64,000 nucleotides of DNA, taken from Pseudomonas lini. Its GTDB lineage: Bacteria; Pseudomonadota; Gammaproteobacteria; Pseudomonadales; Pseudomonadaceae. The stretch is from positions 1 to 64,000 of the forward strand of contig NZ_JAUSSR010000011.1 in assembly GCF_030812475.1 (NCBI RefSeq). Reading direction: 5' to 3'. A program made the position numbers and the translations under genes. Numbering within the stretch: the stretch's first letter is position 1; every line of letters starts with the position of its first letter. The notes below the pieces were generated by a model, which was not told where the DNA came from, did no database searches, and saw only the letters and a program-made list of their open reading frames with translations. Below are positions 1-8,029 of the stretch, in pieces.

Positions 1-40
1 GGGGCTGGGGGTATTTGGTTTTACCGGCCTAAAACATTAC

Positions 41-110
41 GGGGGGGCGGGGGGTTCCTGGCTATGGCTAAAACACTCCCTATAAATGTTTCGCGTGAAC
101 CCCCGCTCCC
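41..110. repeat. Inverted repeat upstream of dapE
   Basis: A G-rich run at 41-57 (seven G, one C, six G, then TTC) is complemented almost perfectly by GAACCCCCGCTCCC at 97-110, so the two arms could form a long GC-rich stem with a 39-base loop. It lies 42 bases before the dapE start. The right arm runs into a sequence resembling the end of a REP element (GCTCCCACA). It could be a terminator or stability hairpin of the upstream gene, which lies outside the window. Function is inferred only. Confidence 0.5.
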
Positions 111-151
111 ACATTGGCTCTTGCCCATATTCAAGTTTTCCGGAGTTTTCC

Positions 152-1303
152 ATGACGGCCCATGCCGACCTTTCGCCGACCCTTCAACTCGCCATCGACC
201 TGATCCGCCGCCCCTCCGTGACGCCGATCGACGCCGATTGCCAGAAGCAGATGATGCAGCGCCTGGGCGATGCCGGTTTCACGCTGGAACCGATGCGCAT
301 CGAAGATGTGGATAACTTCTGGGCGACCCACGGCAAACACGACGGCCCGGTGCTGTGCTTCGCCGGCCACACCGACGTCGTCCCGACCGGCCCGGTCACC
401 GCCTGGCAGATCGACCCGTTCAACGCGCTGATCGACGAACACGGCATGCTCTGCGGCCGCGGCGCGGCGGACATGAAAGGCAGCCTTGCCGCCATGACCG
501 TGGCAGCCGAGCGCTTCGTCGCCGACTATCCGGACCACAAGGGCAAGGTGGCTTTCCTGATCACCAGCGACGAAGAAGGCCCGGCGCATCACGGCACCAA
601 GGCGGTGGTCGAACGTCTCGCCGCCCGCAAGGAACGCCTGGACTGGTGCATCGTCGGCGAGCCGTCGAGCACCACGCTGGTCGGTGATGTGGTCAAGAAC
701 GGTCGTCGCGGCTCCCTCGGCGCCAAACTGACCGTGCGCGGCGTGCAAGGTCACGTGGCGTATCCGCACCTGGCGAAGAATCCGATCCACCTCGCCGCGC
801 CGGCACTGGCCGAACTGGCCGCCGAACACTGGGACCACGGCAACGACTTCTTCCCGCCCACCAGCTTCCAGATCTCCAACGTCAATTCCGGCACCGGCGC
901 GACCAACGTGATCCCCGGTGACCTGGTGGCCGTGTTCAATTTCCGCTTCTCCACCGAGTCCACCGTCGAAGGCCTGCAAAAGCGCGTCGCCGACATCCTC
1001 GACAAGCATGGCCTGGACTGGCACATCGACTGGGCGCTGTCCGGCCTGCCGTTCCTGACCGAACCGGGCGCATTGCTGGATGCCGTTGCATCGAGCATCA
1101 AGGACGTCACCGGTCGCGAAACCAAAGCCTCTACCAGCGGTGGCACCTCCGACGGGCGTTTCATCGCGACCATGGGCACGCAAGTGGTTGAGCTGGGCCC
1201 GGTCAACGCAACGATCCATCAGGTCAACGAACGGGTGCTGGCTGCCGACCTCGACGTGCTGACCGACATTTACTACCAGACCCTGATCAAGTTGCTCGCC
1301 TGA
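152..1303 (+). CDS. dapE: Succinyl-diaminopimelate desuccinylase DapE
   Basis: Zinc-dependent M20-family hydrolase that removes succinate from N-succinyl-LL-diaminopimelate, the late step of the succinylase branch of lysine and meso-DAP synthesis in the cytoplasm. The protein is 383 residues, the normal length. Family metal-binding stretches are visible: GHTDVVPTGP (first His/Asp), GRGAADMKG (bridging Asp), SDEEGPA (Glu pair) and a His near the C-terminus in ATIHQVNE. The ATG at 152 is preceded by CCGGAG and starts the conserved N-terminus MTAHADLSPTL; an in-frame ATG at 86 would add 22 unconserved residues. The stop codon overlaps the next start by one base (TGATG), suggesting translational coupling. 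Confidence 0.96.
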   Translation: MTAHADLSPTLQLAIDLIRRPSVTPIDADCQKQMMQRLGDAGFTLEPMRIEDVDNFWATHGKHDGPVLCFAGHTDVVPTGPVTAWQIDPFNALIDEHGMLCGRGAADMKGSLAAMTVAAERFVADYPDHKGKVAFLITSDEEGPAHHGTKAVVERLAARKERLDWCIVGEPSSTTLVGDVVKNGRRGSLGAKLTVRGVQGHVAYPHLAKNPIHLAAPALAELAAEHWDHGNDFFPPTSFQISNVNSGTGATNVIPGDLVAVFNFRFSTESTVEGLQKRVADILDKHGLDWHIDWALSGLPFLTEPGALLDAVASSIKDVTGRETKASTSGGTSDGRFIATMGTQVVELGPVNATIHQVNERVLAADLDVLTDIYYQTLIKLLA

Positions 1304-2112
1304 TGCTGGCCTGCCCGATCTGCAGCGAACCGCTGAATGCGGTGGACAACGGCGTGGCCTGCCCCGCCGGGCATCGTTTCGACCGCGCGCGCCAGGGTTA
1401 CCTGAACCTGTTGCCGGTGCAGCACAAGAACAGCCGCGACCCCGGTGACAACCTGGCGATGGTCGAAGCCCGCCGCGACTTCTTGAACGCCGGTCATTAC
1501 GCACCGGTGGCCAAGCGCCTGGCGGAACTGGCTGCCGGGTACGCGCCCCAGCGCTGGCTGGACATCGGCTGTGGCGAGGGTTACTACACCGCGCAAATCG
1601 CCGAGGCCTTGCCTCACGCCGATGGTTATGCGCTGGATATCTCCCGGGAAGCGGTCAAACGCGCCTGCAAGCGCAACCCTGCCCTGACCTGGTTGATCGC
1701 CAGCATGGCGCGGGTGCCGTTGGCCTCTGGCAGTTGCCAGTTTCTCGCCAGCGTCTTCAGCCCGCTGGACTGGGAAGAAGCCAAGCGCCTGCTCAGCCCC
1801 GGCGGCGGCTTGATGAAGGTCGGGCCAACCAGCGGCCATCTGATGGAATTGCGCGAGCGCCTGTACGACGAGGTCCGTGAGTACACGGATGACAAGCACC
1901 TGGCCCTGGTGCCGGAAGGCATGACGCTTCGACACAGTGAAACACTGGCGTTCAAGCTGACCCTGGAAAAGGGTCAGGACCGCGCGAACCTGCTGGCGAT
2001 GACGCCTCACGGCTGGCGCGCCAGTGCCGAACGCCGGGCGGCGGTCATTGAGCAAGCGGAGCCTTTCGAGGTCACTGTTTCGATGCGCTACGATTACTTC
2101 GTACTTCAATAA
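1303..2112 (+). CDS. rlmA: Putative 23S rRNA (guanine-N1)-methyltransferase RlmA family
   Basis: S-adenosylmethionine-dependent RNA methyltransferase of the RlmA (RrmA) family, whose E. coli member methylates G745 of 23S rRNA. The N-terminus carries the family zinc-binding pattern CPIC near residue 4 and CPAGHRFDRARQGYLNLL near residue 20. A Rossmann methyltransferase domain follows, with the SAM-binding glycine motif WLDIGCGEGYYT near residue 85. At 269 residues it has the usual length. Its ATG overlaps the dapE stop, so it is probably made from the dapE mRNA. Which guanine it modifies cannot be read from the sequence. Confidence 0.88.
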   Translation: MLACPICSEPLNAVDNGVACPAGHRFDRARQGYLNLLPVQHKNSRDPGDNLAMVEARRDFLNAGHYAPVAKRLAELAAGYAPQRWLDIGCGEGYYTAQIAEALPHADGYALDISREAVKRACKRNPALTWLIASMARVPLASGSCQFLASVFSPLDWEEAKRLLSPGGGLMKVGPTSGHLMELRERLYDEVREYTDDKHLALVPEGMTLRHSETLAFKLTLEKGQDRANLLAMTPHGWRASAERRAAVIEQAEPFEVTVSMRYDYFVLQ

Positions 2113-2186
2113 TTTTGGTCTTGAGCAACGGCTCGAGGCCGGCTAAATCCGCGAATGGATTTTTCAGACCCACAGTGAGGACATCC

Positions 2187-2564
2187 ATGCGCCAACCTGA
2201 TATCGAGATTTACCTGAAAGACGCCGACGTAGACTACAAGGCCGTCGCGGCCTGGCTCGGCGCGGCTTTAGGCCCATGCACCGATTGGGTCCAGAAAGGC
2301 CAGACTTACAAGTGCAAGGCCGGCAATGTACCGGTGACCTGGCTGCCGAAAGCTGTCGGCAAATGGAACAGCCTCTACCTGGAAAGCGACCAGACCCCAT
2401 GGGAAGACGACATCGCCTGCGCCCGCGCAGCCTTTGTCGCGCTGAACGTCGAAGTACGTTGCGCACCGGGCAGTTGGGTCGAGGAAGAAGGTGAAGAGAC
2501 GGCGGATCGCTGGATGCGCATCAGCGCCGATGGTGAAGAAGAGATCACCTGGAAAACCGCTTGA
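2187..2564 (+). CDS. Conserved hypothetical protein, small and acidic
   Basis: A 125-residue protein with no signal peptide or membrane segment. It starts MRQPDIEIYLKDADVDYKAV and is rich in Asp, Glu and Trp, with a strongly acidic C-terminal third (WVEEEGEETADRW). I recognise it as a protein common in Pseudomonas but know no function. The ATG at 2187 follows GTGAGGACATCC, a plausible ribosome-binding site; the open frame extends upstream to 2115 without a good start. It follows rlmA by 74 bases and may be co-transcribed. Confidence 0.75.
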   Translation: MRQPDIEIYLKDADVDYKAVAAWLGAALGPCTDWVQKGQTYKCKAGNVPVTWLPKAVGKWNSLYLESDQTPWEDDIACARAAFVALNVEVRCAPGSWVEEEGEETADRWMRISADGEEEITWKTA

Positions 2565-2583
2565 CCCTGACGGACATCGTGAA

Positions 2584-2682
2584 CCTGTAGGAGCCGGCTT
2601 GCCGGCAAACCAGACAACGCGGGATGTCTGACACACCGCATTCGTTGCGGTGCGGCGATCCGACAAGCCAGCTCCTACAGGG
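2584..2682. repeat. REP pair (REPIN)
   Basis: CCTGTAGGAGCCGGCTTGCCGGC on the left is mirrored by GCCAGCTCCTACAGG on the right about 70 bases later. It lies between convergent genes and may act as a 3' mRNA stabiliser for both. Confidence 0.85.
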
Positions 2683-2689
2683 GACCGAA

Positions 2690-2899
2690 TTACAGGCCGA
2701 CGACGTCTTCGGCCTGCAACCCCTTCTCGCCAGTCACCACCGCATACTCAACCTGCTGCCCTTCAGCCAGCGAGCGATGCCCCTCCCCGCGGATCGCACG
2801 GTAGTGCACGAACACATCCACCCCGTCCTCGCGCTGAATGAAGCCATACCCCTTGGCATCGTTGAACCACTTCACATTGCCGGTTTCACGCGTAGCCAT
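2690..2899 (-). CDS. Cold-shock domain protein (CspA family)
   Basis: A 69-residue single cold-shock domain, an OB-fold that binds single-stranded RNA or DNA and acts as an RNA chaperone. RNP1 (NDAKGYGFIQRE, residues 13-24) and RNP2 (DVFVHYRAI, residues 28-36) are both present. The start is preceded by GAAGGGGACAG, a strong ribosome-binding site. About 85 bases of AT-richer leader lie between it and the divergent plsB region. Pseudomonas genomes have several paralogues, so I give no symbol; whether this one is cold-induced cannot be told. Confidence 0.93.
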   Translation of the reverse strand: MATRETGNVKWFNDAKGYGFIQREDGVDVFVHYRAIRGEGHRSLAEGQQVEYAVVTGEKGLQAEDVVGL

Positions 2900-3064
2900 A
2901 AAACTGTCCCCTTCTTTTTATTGTTGAGCGGCCGAGTATATGACAGACGCGAAAACTCTCAACTCAACTTTACTTAGCCGCTTTTTTGCCGATTTTCGGC
3001 GAATACGGCACACTATCGGCCGCCCGAGCATTTGCTCGGTTTCAACCACTCACGCAGAAGCCGT

Positions 3065-5557
3065 ATGACCCGTTCCCCGCTCCGCCGTCTTGTGTTTGGC
3101 ACCTTGCGCCGACTCTTGTACCTCTGGGTTCGCTCGGAGACGATCAACCAGTCCTCGCTTTACCTCAACCTAGACCGCAGCCGTCCGGTGTTCTACGTCC
3201 TGCAAAATCCTTCGCTGACCGACCTCGCCGTGCTCGATACCGAGTGCGGCAAGGCAGGTCTGCCGCGCCCGGTGCTGCCGGTCTCGGTGGGCAACCTGGT
3301 GGAACCGGCGGCGTTTTTCTACCTGACGCCAGCCCCCGACTGGCTAGGACGCCAAGACAAACGCGGGGCGCCACCGACCCTCACCCGCCTGGTCAGCGCC
3401 CTGAGCCAGAACGCCGCCGAAGACGCGCAAATCATCCCGGTCAGTGTGTTCTGGGGTCAGTCGCCGGACAGCGAATCGAGCCCTTGGAAACTGCTGTTCG
3501 CCGACAGCTGGGCGGTCACCGGCCGCCTGCGCCGGTTGCTCAGCATCATCGTGCTGGGCCGCAAGACCCGCGTGCAGTTTTCGGCGCCGATCCACCTGCG
3601 CGAGCTGATCGATCACCACAAGGGCCACGAGCGCACCGTGCGCATGGCCCAGCGGATTCTGCGGGTGCATTTCCGCAACCTCAAAGCCGCGGTTATCGGC
3701 CCGGACATCTCCCACCGGCGCAACCTGGTCAAGGGGCTGCTCAACCAGCCATTGGTCAAGCAGGCAATCCTCGACGAAGCCGAGCGCGAAAACATCTCCC
3801 CGGAGAAAGCCAAGGCCCAGGCCCTGCGCTACGGCAACGAGATCGCCTCGGACTACACCTACACCGCGATCCGCTTTCTGGAAGTGGTGCTGAGCTGGTT
3901 CTGGAACAAGATCTACGACGGGATCAAGGTCAACAATATCGAAGGCGTACAACAGGTCGCCCAGGGTCACGAAGTGATCTACGTGCCATGTCACCGCAGC
4001 CATATCGACTATCTGTTGCTGTCCTACCTGCTGTTCCGCAATGGCCTGACACCGCCGCACATCGCTGCCGGGATCAACCTCAACATGCCGCTGATCGGCG
4101 GCCTGTTGCGCCGTGGCGGTGCGTTCTTCATGCGCCGCACCTTCAAGGGCAACCCGCTGTACACCTCGGTGTTCAACGAGTACCTGCACACCCTGTTCAC
4201 CAAAGGCTTCCCGGTCGAATACTTCGTCGAGGGCGGCCGTTCGCGCACCGGGCGCATGCTGCAGCCGAAAACCGGGATGCTCGCGATCACCCTGCGCAGC
4301 TTCCTGCGCTCGTCGCGGATGCCCATCGTGTTCATTCCGGTGTACATCGGATACGAGCGCGTACTGGAGGGCCGGACCTATCTCGGCGAACTGCGTGGCG
4401 CGAGCAAGAAGAAGGAATCGATCTTCGATATTTTCAAGGTCATCGGGGCGCTCAAGCAGCGTTTCGGCCAGGTGGCGGTGAACTTCGGCGAGCCGATCAA
4501 ACTGACGGAATTTCTCGACAGCGAACAGCCGGACTGGCGCCAGCAGGCGCTTGGCCCGCAGTTCAAACCGGCCTGGCTCAACGAAACCACCCACCGTCTC
4601 GGAGAGAAAGTCGCGCAGCATCTGAACGAAGCCGCCGCGATCAACCCGGTCAACCTGGTGGCCCTGGCACTGCTGTCCACCAGTCGCCTGGCCCTGGACG
4701 ATCGCGCCATGGCGCGGGTCCTCGACCTGTACCTGGCACTGCTGCGCAAAGTCCCGTACTCGCCACACACCACCCTGCCGGAGGGTGACGGCCGGGCGCT
4801 GATCGAGCACGTGAAGGACATGGACCTGCTGTCCGAGCAGAGCGATGCCCTGGGCAAGATTCTGTATCTGGACGAACAGAATGCCGTCCTGATGACCTAC
4901 TACCGCAACAACGTGCTGCACATTTTCGCCCTGCCATCATTGCTGGCGAGCTTCTTCCAGAGCGCGTCGCGCATGAGCCGCGAACAGATCCTGCGCTACA
5001 CCCGCGCGCTGTATCCGTACCTGCAAGCGGAGCTGTTCATTCGCTGGTCGCCGGACGAACTGGAGGCGGTGATCAATCAGTGGCTCGAGGCGTTCGTCGA
5101 GCAAGGCCTGCTGCGGTTCGAGAACGACGTCTACTTGCGGCCGGCACCGAGTTCGCGGCATTTTGTGCTGCTGACGCTGCTGTCGAAAAGCATCGCCCAG
5201 ACCCTGCAACGCTTCTACATGACCGTTTCTCTGCTGCTCAACAGCGGCCAGCACAGCATCACGGCCGAAGAACTGGAAGACCTGTGCACGGTCATGGCCC
5301 AGCGCCTGTCGATCCTCCATGGCCTGAACGCCCCGGAATTCTTCGACAAGAGCCTGTTCCGCCACTTCATCCAGACCCTGCTCGACCTCGACGTGCTCAA
5401 GCGCGATCAAGCCGGCAAGCTGGGCTATCACGAACTGCTTGGCGAGTTGGCCGAAGGCGCGGCGAAGCGGGTATTGCCGGCGGAAATTCGTTTATCGATC
5501 CGTCAGGTGGCGTTGCACCGCAGCGAAGATGCGGCCGAACTGGTCACACCGATCTGA
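3065..5557 (+). CDS. plsB: Glycerol-3-phosphate 1-O-acyltransferase PlsB
   Basis: Inner-membrane enzyme that moves a fatty acyl group from acyl-CoA or acyl-ACP to sn-glycerol-3-phosphate, the first step of phospholipid synthesis. It has 830 residues, as expected for PlsB. The acyltransferase motifs appear in order in the middle of the protein: CHRSHIDYLL (HX4D catalytic motif I), GGAFFMRRTF, VEYFVEGGRSRTGR (substrate binding) and IVFIPVYIGYE (motif IV). The ATG at 3065 gives the conserved N-terminus MTRSPLRRLVFG; an in-frame ATG at 3032 would add 11 residues. The gene stands alone, with the cold-shock gene divergent upstream. Confidence 0.96.
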   Translation: MTRSPLRRLVFGTLRRLLYLWVRSETINQSSLYLNLDRSRPVFYVLQNPSLTDLAVLDTECGKAGLPRPVLPVSVGNLVEPAAFFYLTPAPDWLGRQDKRGAPPTLTRLVSALSQNAAEDAQIIPVSVFWGQSPDSESSPWKLLFADSWAVTGRLRRLLSIIVLGRKTRVQFSAPIHLRELIDHHKGHERTVRMAQRILRVHFRNLKAAVIGPDISHRRNLVKGLLNQPLVKQAILDEAERENISPEKAKAQALRYGNEIASDYTYTAIRFLEVVLSWFWNKIYDGIKVNNIEGVQQVAQGHEVIYVPCHRSHIDYLLLSYLLFRNGLTPPHIAAGINLNMPLIGGLLRRGGAFFMRRTFKGNPLYTSVFNEYLHTLFTKGFPVEYFVEGGRSRTGRMLQPKTGMLAITLRSFLRSSRMPIVFIPVYIGYERVLEGRTYLGELRGASKKKESIFDIFKVIGALKQRFGQVAVNFGEPIKLTEFLDSEQPDWRQQALGPQFKPAWLNETTHRLGEKVAQHLNEAAAINPVNLVALALLSTSRLALDDRAMARVLDLYLALLRKVPYSPHTTLPEGDGRALIEHVKDMDLLSEQSDALGKILYLDEQNAVLMTYYRNNVLHIFALPSLLASFFQSASRMSREQILRYTRALYPYLQAELFIRWSPDELEAVINQWLEAFVEQGLLRFENDVYLRPAPSSRHFVLLTLLSKSIAQTLQRFYMTVSLLLNSGQHSITAEELEDLCTVMAQRLSILHGLNAPEFFDKSLFRHFIQTLLDLDVLKRDQAGKLGYHELLGELAEGAAKRVLPAEIRLSIRQVALHRSEDAAELVTPI

Positions 5558-5652
5558 TCCGATAGTGCAACTTTGCCGATACCACCGGCAAAATCCGCTA
5601 GATTGTCATTGGCGCCGATCTTCTTCGGCCGCCTATGACAAGGATCCGCTTT

Positions 5653-6051
5653 ATGAAAAAACTTTCTCTCCTCGGTCTGACTGTTTTACTCAGCGCTTGC
5701 CAGTTCATGCAACCTGCCTCGAAAGGAAGCCTCGACGGCGAAGTCTTCTATCTGCAACGCAGCGCCCTGCCACCGAATGCGGTCCTGAGCGTCAGTTTGC
5801 AGGATGTGTCCCTGGCCGATGCGCCAGCGGTCGTTCTCGATGAACAGAAAGGCCAGGTCGAAGGCCAGGTACCGCTGCCGTTTCGTCTGAACTACGATCC
5901 GGCCCAGGTGACGGCCGGTCATACTTATTCGATCAGCGCGCGAATCGAGGTGGATGGCAAACTGAAGTTCACCACGACCGAACAGCACGTAGTGCAACTT
6001 GATGGCAGCGACCCGGAATCGCTTAAAATCCGCGTTCACGCCGTCCGCTAA
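5653..6051 (+). CDS. YbaY-family lipoprotein
   Basis: Predicted 132-residue lipoprotein. The signal peptide MKKLSLLGLTVLLSAC ends in a lipobox (LLSAC) at Cys16. The mature part starts with a segment (GEVFYLQRSALPPNAVLSVS) typical of the YbaY/type III secretion pilotin-like fold, which is not tied to a known pathway. The start at 5653 has AAGGA ten bases upstream; an in-frame ATG at 5635 would put residues in front of the signal peptide. It sits 23 bases before the DUF4197 gene and is probably co-transcribed with it. Confidence 0.85.
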   Translation: MKKLSLLGLTVLLSACQFMQPASKGSLDGEVFYLQRSALPPNAVLSVSLQDVSLADAPAVVLDEQKGQVEGQVPLPFRLNYDPAQVTAGHTYSISARIEVDGKLKFTTTEQHVVQLDGSDPESLKIRVHAVR

Positions 6052-6074
6052 TTTATCCGAACAAGGAAGCCACC

Positions 6075-6764
6075 ATGCTCCGCCCTACTCTTCATCTCGC
6101 CGGCCTGTGCGCAGGCTTGATGTTCTGCGCCAGCGCCTTGGCGCTGTCGCTCAGCGACCTGTCGCAAAAGGACGCCACCGGCGGCCTGAAAGATGCCCTG
6201 ACCCAGGGCGCGCAACTGGCCGTGAAGCAGCTCGGCACGCCTGGTGGCTTCAGCAACAACCCGGAGGTGAAAATCGAACTGCCGGGCAAACTGGGAAAAG
6301 TCGCCAGCAAAATGAAACAGTTCGGCATGGGCGCCCAGGTCGATCAACTGGAAACCAGCATGAACAAGGCCGCTGAAACCGCCGTTACCCAGGCCCAGCC
6401 GATCCTGGTCGATGCGGTGAGAAAAATGAGCGTGGAAGATGCCAAAGGCATTCTCAGCGGCGGAAATGACTCGGCTACGCAGTACCTGAGCAAAACCAGC
6501 CGCGAACAGATCCGTGTCAAGTTCCTGCCGATCGTCAAGCAAGCCACCGACCAGGTTGGCCTGGCCAAGCAGTACAACTCGTTCGCAGGCCAGGCTGCAA
6601 CGCTGGGCGTGCTGGATGCAAAGAATGCCAACATCGAAAGCTACGTCACCGAGCAGGCGTTGAACGGTTTGTTCGAGATGATCGGCAAACAGGAAGAAAC
6701 CCTGCGCCAGAATCCTGCCGCGGCGGCGACCAGTTTGGCGAAGAAAGTCTTCGGTACACTCTAG
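6075..6764 (+). CDS. DUF4197 domain exported protein
   Basis: A 229-residue protein with an N-terminal signal peptide (hydrophobic residues 8-23, likely cleavage after ASALA) followed by one DUF4197 domain to the end. Typical pieces are LSQKDATGGLKDALTQGA, EVKIELPGKL and QPILVDAVRKM. The family is periplasmic and its function is unknown to me. A clear AAGGA stands upstream of the ATG. Second gene of a likely two-gene unit with the YbaY-like lipoprotein. A REP element that runs into the Fic remnant follows immediately. Confidence 0.88.
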   Translation: MLRPTLHLAGLCAGLMFCASALALSLSDLSQKDATGGLKDALTQGAQLAVKQLGTPGGFSNNPEVKIELPGKLGKVASKMKQFGMGAQVDQLETSMNKAAETAVTQAQPILVDAVRKMSVEDAKGILSGGNDSATQYLSKTSREQIRVKFLPIVKQATDQVGLAKQYNSFAGQAATLGVLDAKNANIESYVTEQALNGLFEMIGKQEETLRQNPAAAATSLAKKVFGTL

Positions 6765-6780
6765 GCTTCAGCACAAGACA

Positions 6781-6856
6781 CCTGTGGGAGAGAGCCTGCT
6801 CGCGAGGGGGCCGTGTCAGTCACATCATTTTTTGCTGACAGCGCTTTCGCGAGCAG
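6781..6856. repeat. REPIN, right arm fused to Fic remnant
   Basis: The left arm GTGGGAGAGAGCCTGCTCGCGA and the right arm start CTTTCGCGAGCAG are separated by the usual 40-base linker. The right arm then breaks off into Fic coding sequence instead of finishing as GGCTCGCTCCCAC. The last Fic codons are therefore made of REPIN sequence. Confidence 0.75.
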
Positions 6857-7409
6857 CACGCAGGATGACCGAACACTGGAAATCGATGAAATAGGTCAGG
6901 TCAAGATCATCGGCTTCGGTATTCAAATACGAGCGACCGTACTTCACTGGCGCGTTGCGCAGCAAAATGCTGATCGCGATGTAACGGAATGCCGAAAAAT
7001 CATTCTTGAACATGAACCAGTAAAATAACGCGCGCGCGACCCGGCCGTTGCCATCGCGAAAAGGATGCTCGTAGCCCAGCGCGAAATGCAGGGCGATGCC
7101 TTTGATCAGCGGATGAAGGTAATCCGCGTGATTGGGGTCGCTGTGCGGCTGGTTGATCCACTTCGCCAGCATCTCTAGTCGTGAAGCGAGCCCCGCTGCG
7201 GGAGGCGGCGCATGGACAGTATTGCCTTCGCCATCCTGTACCACCACTTCATCGTTGTCCCTGAATTCCCCCGGCGAATATTGCGTGTCATCGATTCCCT
7301 CCACACCGACGCGATGCATCGCTGCAATCAGCTCGACACTCAAGGGTTCATAACGCGGAACCCGGCATACCCAAAGGTATCCCGCGCACAGCCGCCATAA
7401 CACAGGCAT
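6825..7409 (-). pseudogene. Fic-domain protein remnant, truncated at both ends
   Basis: The open frame (194 residues) holds the core of a Fic (AMP-transferase type) domain with an intact active-site loop HPFRDGNGRVAR at residues 115-126, containing the catalytic His and the phosphate-binding GNGR. Full Fic proteins of this type usually have roughly 350-400 residues, with an N-terminal inhibitory helix and often a C-terminal winged helix; both are missing. The last nine codons (ARESAVSKK) are encoded by a REPIN arm. The first 17 or so residues (MPVLWRLCAGYLWVCRV) lie directly behind a terminator hairpin and do not resemble Fic sequence. I read it as a decaying gene cut by repeats, although the catalytic core could still be translated. 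Confidence 0.7.
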
Positions 7410-7410
7410 A

Positions 7411-7430
7411 AAAAAGCGCCCGCTTTCGGA
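7411..7430 (-). terminator. Rho-independent terminator, minus strand
   Basis: Read on the minus strand: CCGAAAGCGGGCGCTTTTTT, a short GC stem (AAAGC/GCTTT) followed by a T run. No protein gene ends just upstream of it on that strand, so it appears to close a short non-coding transcript from about 7560 to 7411. Confidence 0.6.
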
Positions 7431-7434
7431 TGGT

Positions 7435-7560
7435 GGACGCTGTGCGTCTGAAGTTTAACCGGGCTGCGAAACCCGGTCGCTTCTTTTTGCAGCGACGATC
7501 AATGGCTAGAGGTCGCACTTCCCACGGACAACCTGAAAATCTTGTGGGAAAGTTCTGAGC
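7435..7560 (-). other. Structured non-coding element before the terminator
   Basis: Two adjacent hairpins can be seen: ACCGGG-CTGCGAAA-CCCGGT at about 7457-7476 and TCGCT-TCTTTTTGC-AGCGA just after it. On the minus strand both precede the terminator at 7411-7430. I recall very similar sequence in the leaders of small Pseudomonas genes, but cannot search for it here. It may be a small RNA or a displaced leader. Confidence 0.4.
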
Positions 7561-7593
7561 ATGTGATCGAGCGGTAAACATCGTCGACTTTGA

Positions 7594-7870
7594 GGCCGCC
7601 TTCGCGAGCAGGCTCGCTCCCACAATTCGATCGGGTATACCTGTGAGGGATTGGTCGGCTGTCAGGCCGCCTTCGCTGGCAAGCCAGCTCCTACAAGGGT
7701 TTTAGGTACATCTGCAGAATCAAGTCGGCTGGGAGGCCGCCTTCGCTGGCAAGCCAGCTCCTACAAGGGTTCTGGGTACATTCGTAAAATCAGGTTGGCT
7801 GTCAGGCCGCCTTCGCGGGCAAGCCTCGCTCCTACAGGGGTTTCGTGTACATCCGGAAAATCAGTGCGGT
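7594..7870. repeat. Tandem REP array, about four 70-bp units
   Basis: The phrase GGCCGCCTTCG recurs at 7594, 7665, 7735 and 7805, giving periods of 71, 70 and 70 bases. Each unit continues GGCAAGCC(A)GCTCCTACAAGGGTT, then a GGTACAT phrase, then an AAATCAG-like spacer. All units point the same way, unlike ordinary inverted REP pairs. No gene is supported here. Confidence 0.85.
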
Positions 7871-7899
7871 GGGCAAGCCTCAATGCCGGTCAGGAAATT

Positions 7900-8000
7900 G
7901 TAGGAGCGAGCTTGCTCGCGATGGACTCAAGAGCGCCGCGTTTAACCAGTAAACACGCGTTATCGTTAACGACCATCGCGAGCAAGCTCGCTCCTACAGG
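7900..8000. repeat. REPIN (inverted REP pair) with a twin at 58043-58141
   Basis: GTAGGAGCGAGCTTGCTCGCG at the left is mirrored at the right end. The inner linker, including CGCGTTATCGTTAACGACC, is nearly identical to the reverse complement of the element at 58043-58141. Confidence 0.9.
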
Positions 8001-8029
8001 GGGCCGGGTACACCGGCGCTTCTCACCAC

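Noticed and set aside
1..151. Short plus-strand frame from 64 and a longer dapE from 86
   Set aside because: The added residues are unlike any DapE N-terminus, and CCGGAG supports the start at 152.
2986..4788. A 600-codon plus-strand open frame
   Set aside because: It overlaps plsB in another frame; translation is Pro/Arg/Gln-rich with no domain, while plsB motifs are perfect.
7594..8000. CRISPR-like regularity
   Set aside because: Repeat and spacer are both conserved between units (a tandem duplication) and no cas genes are near.
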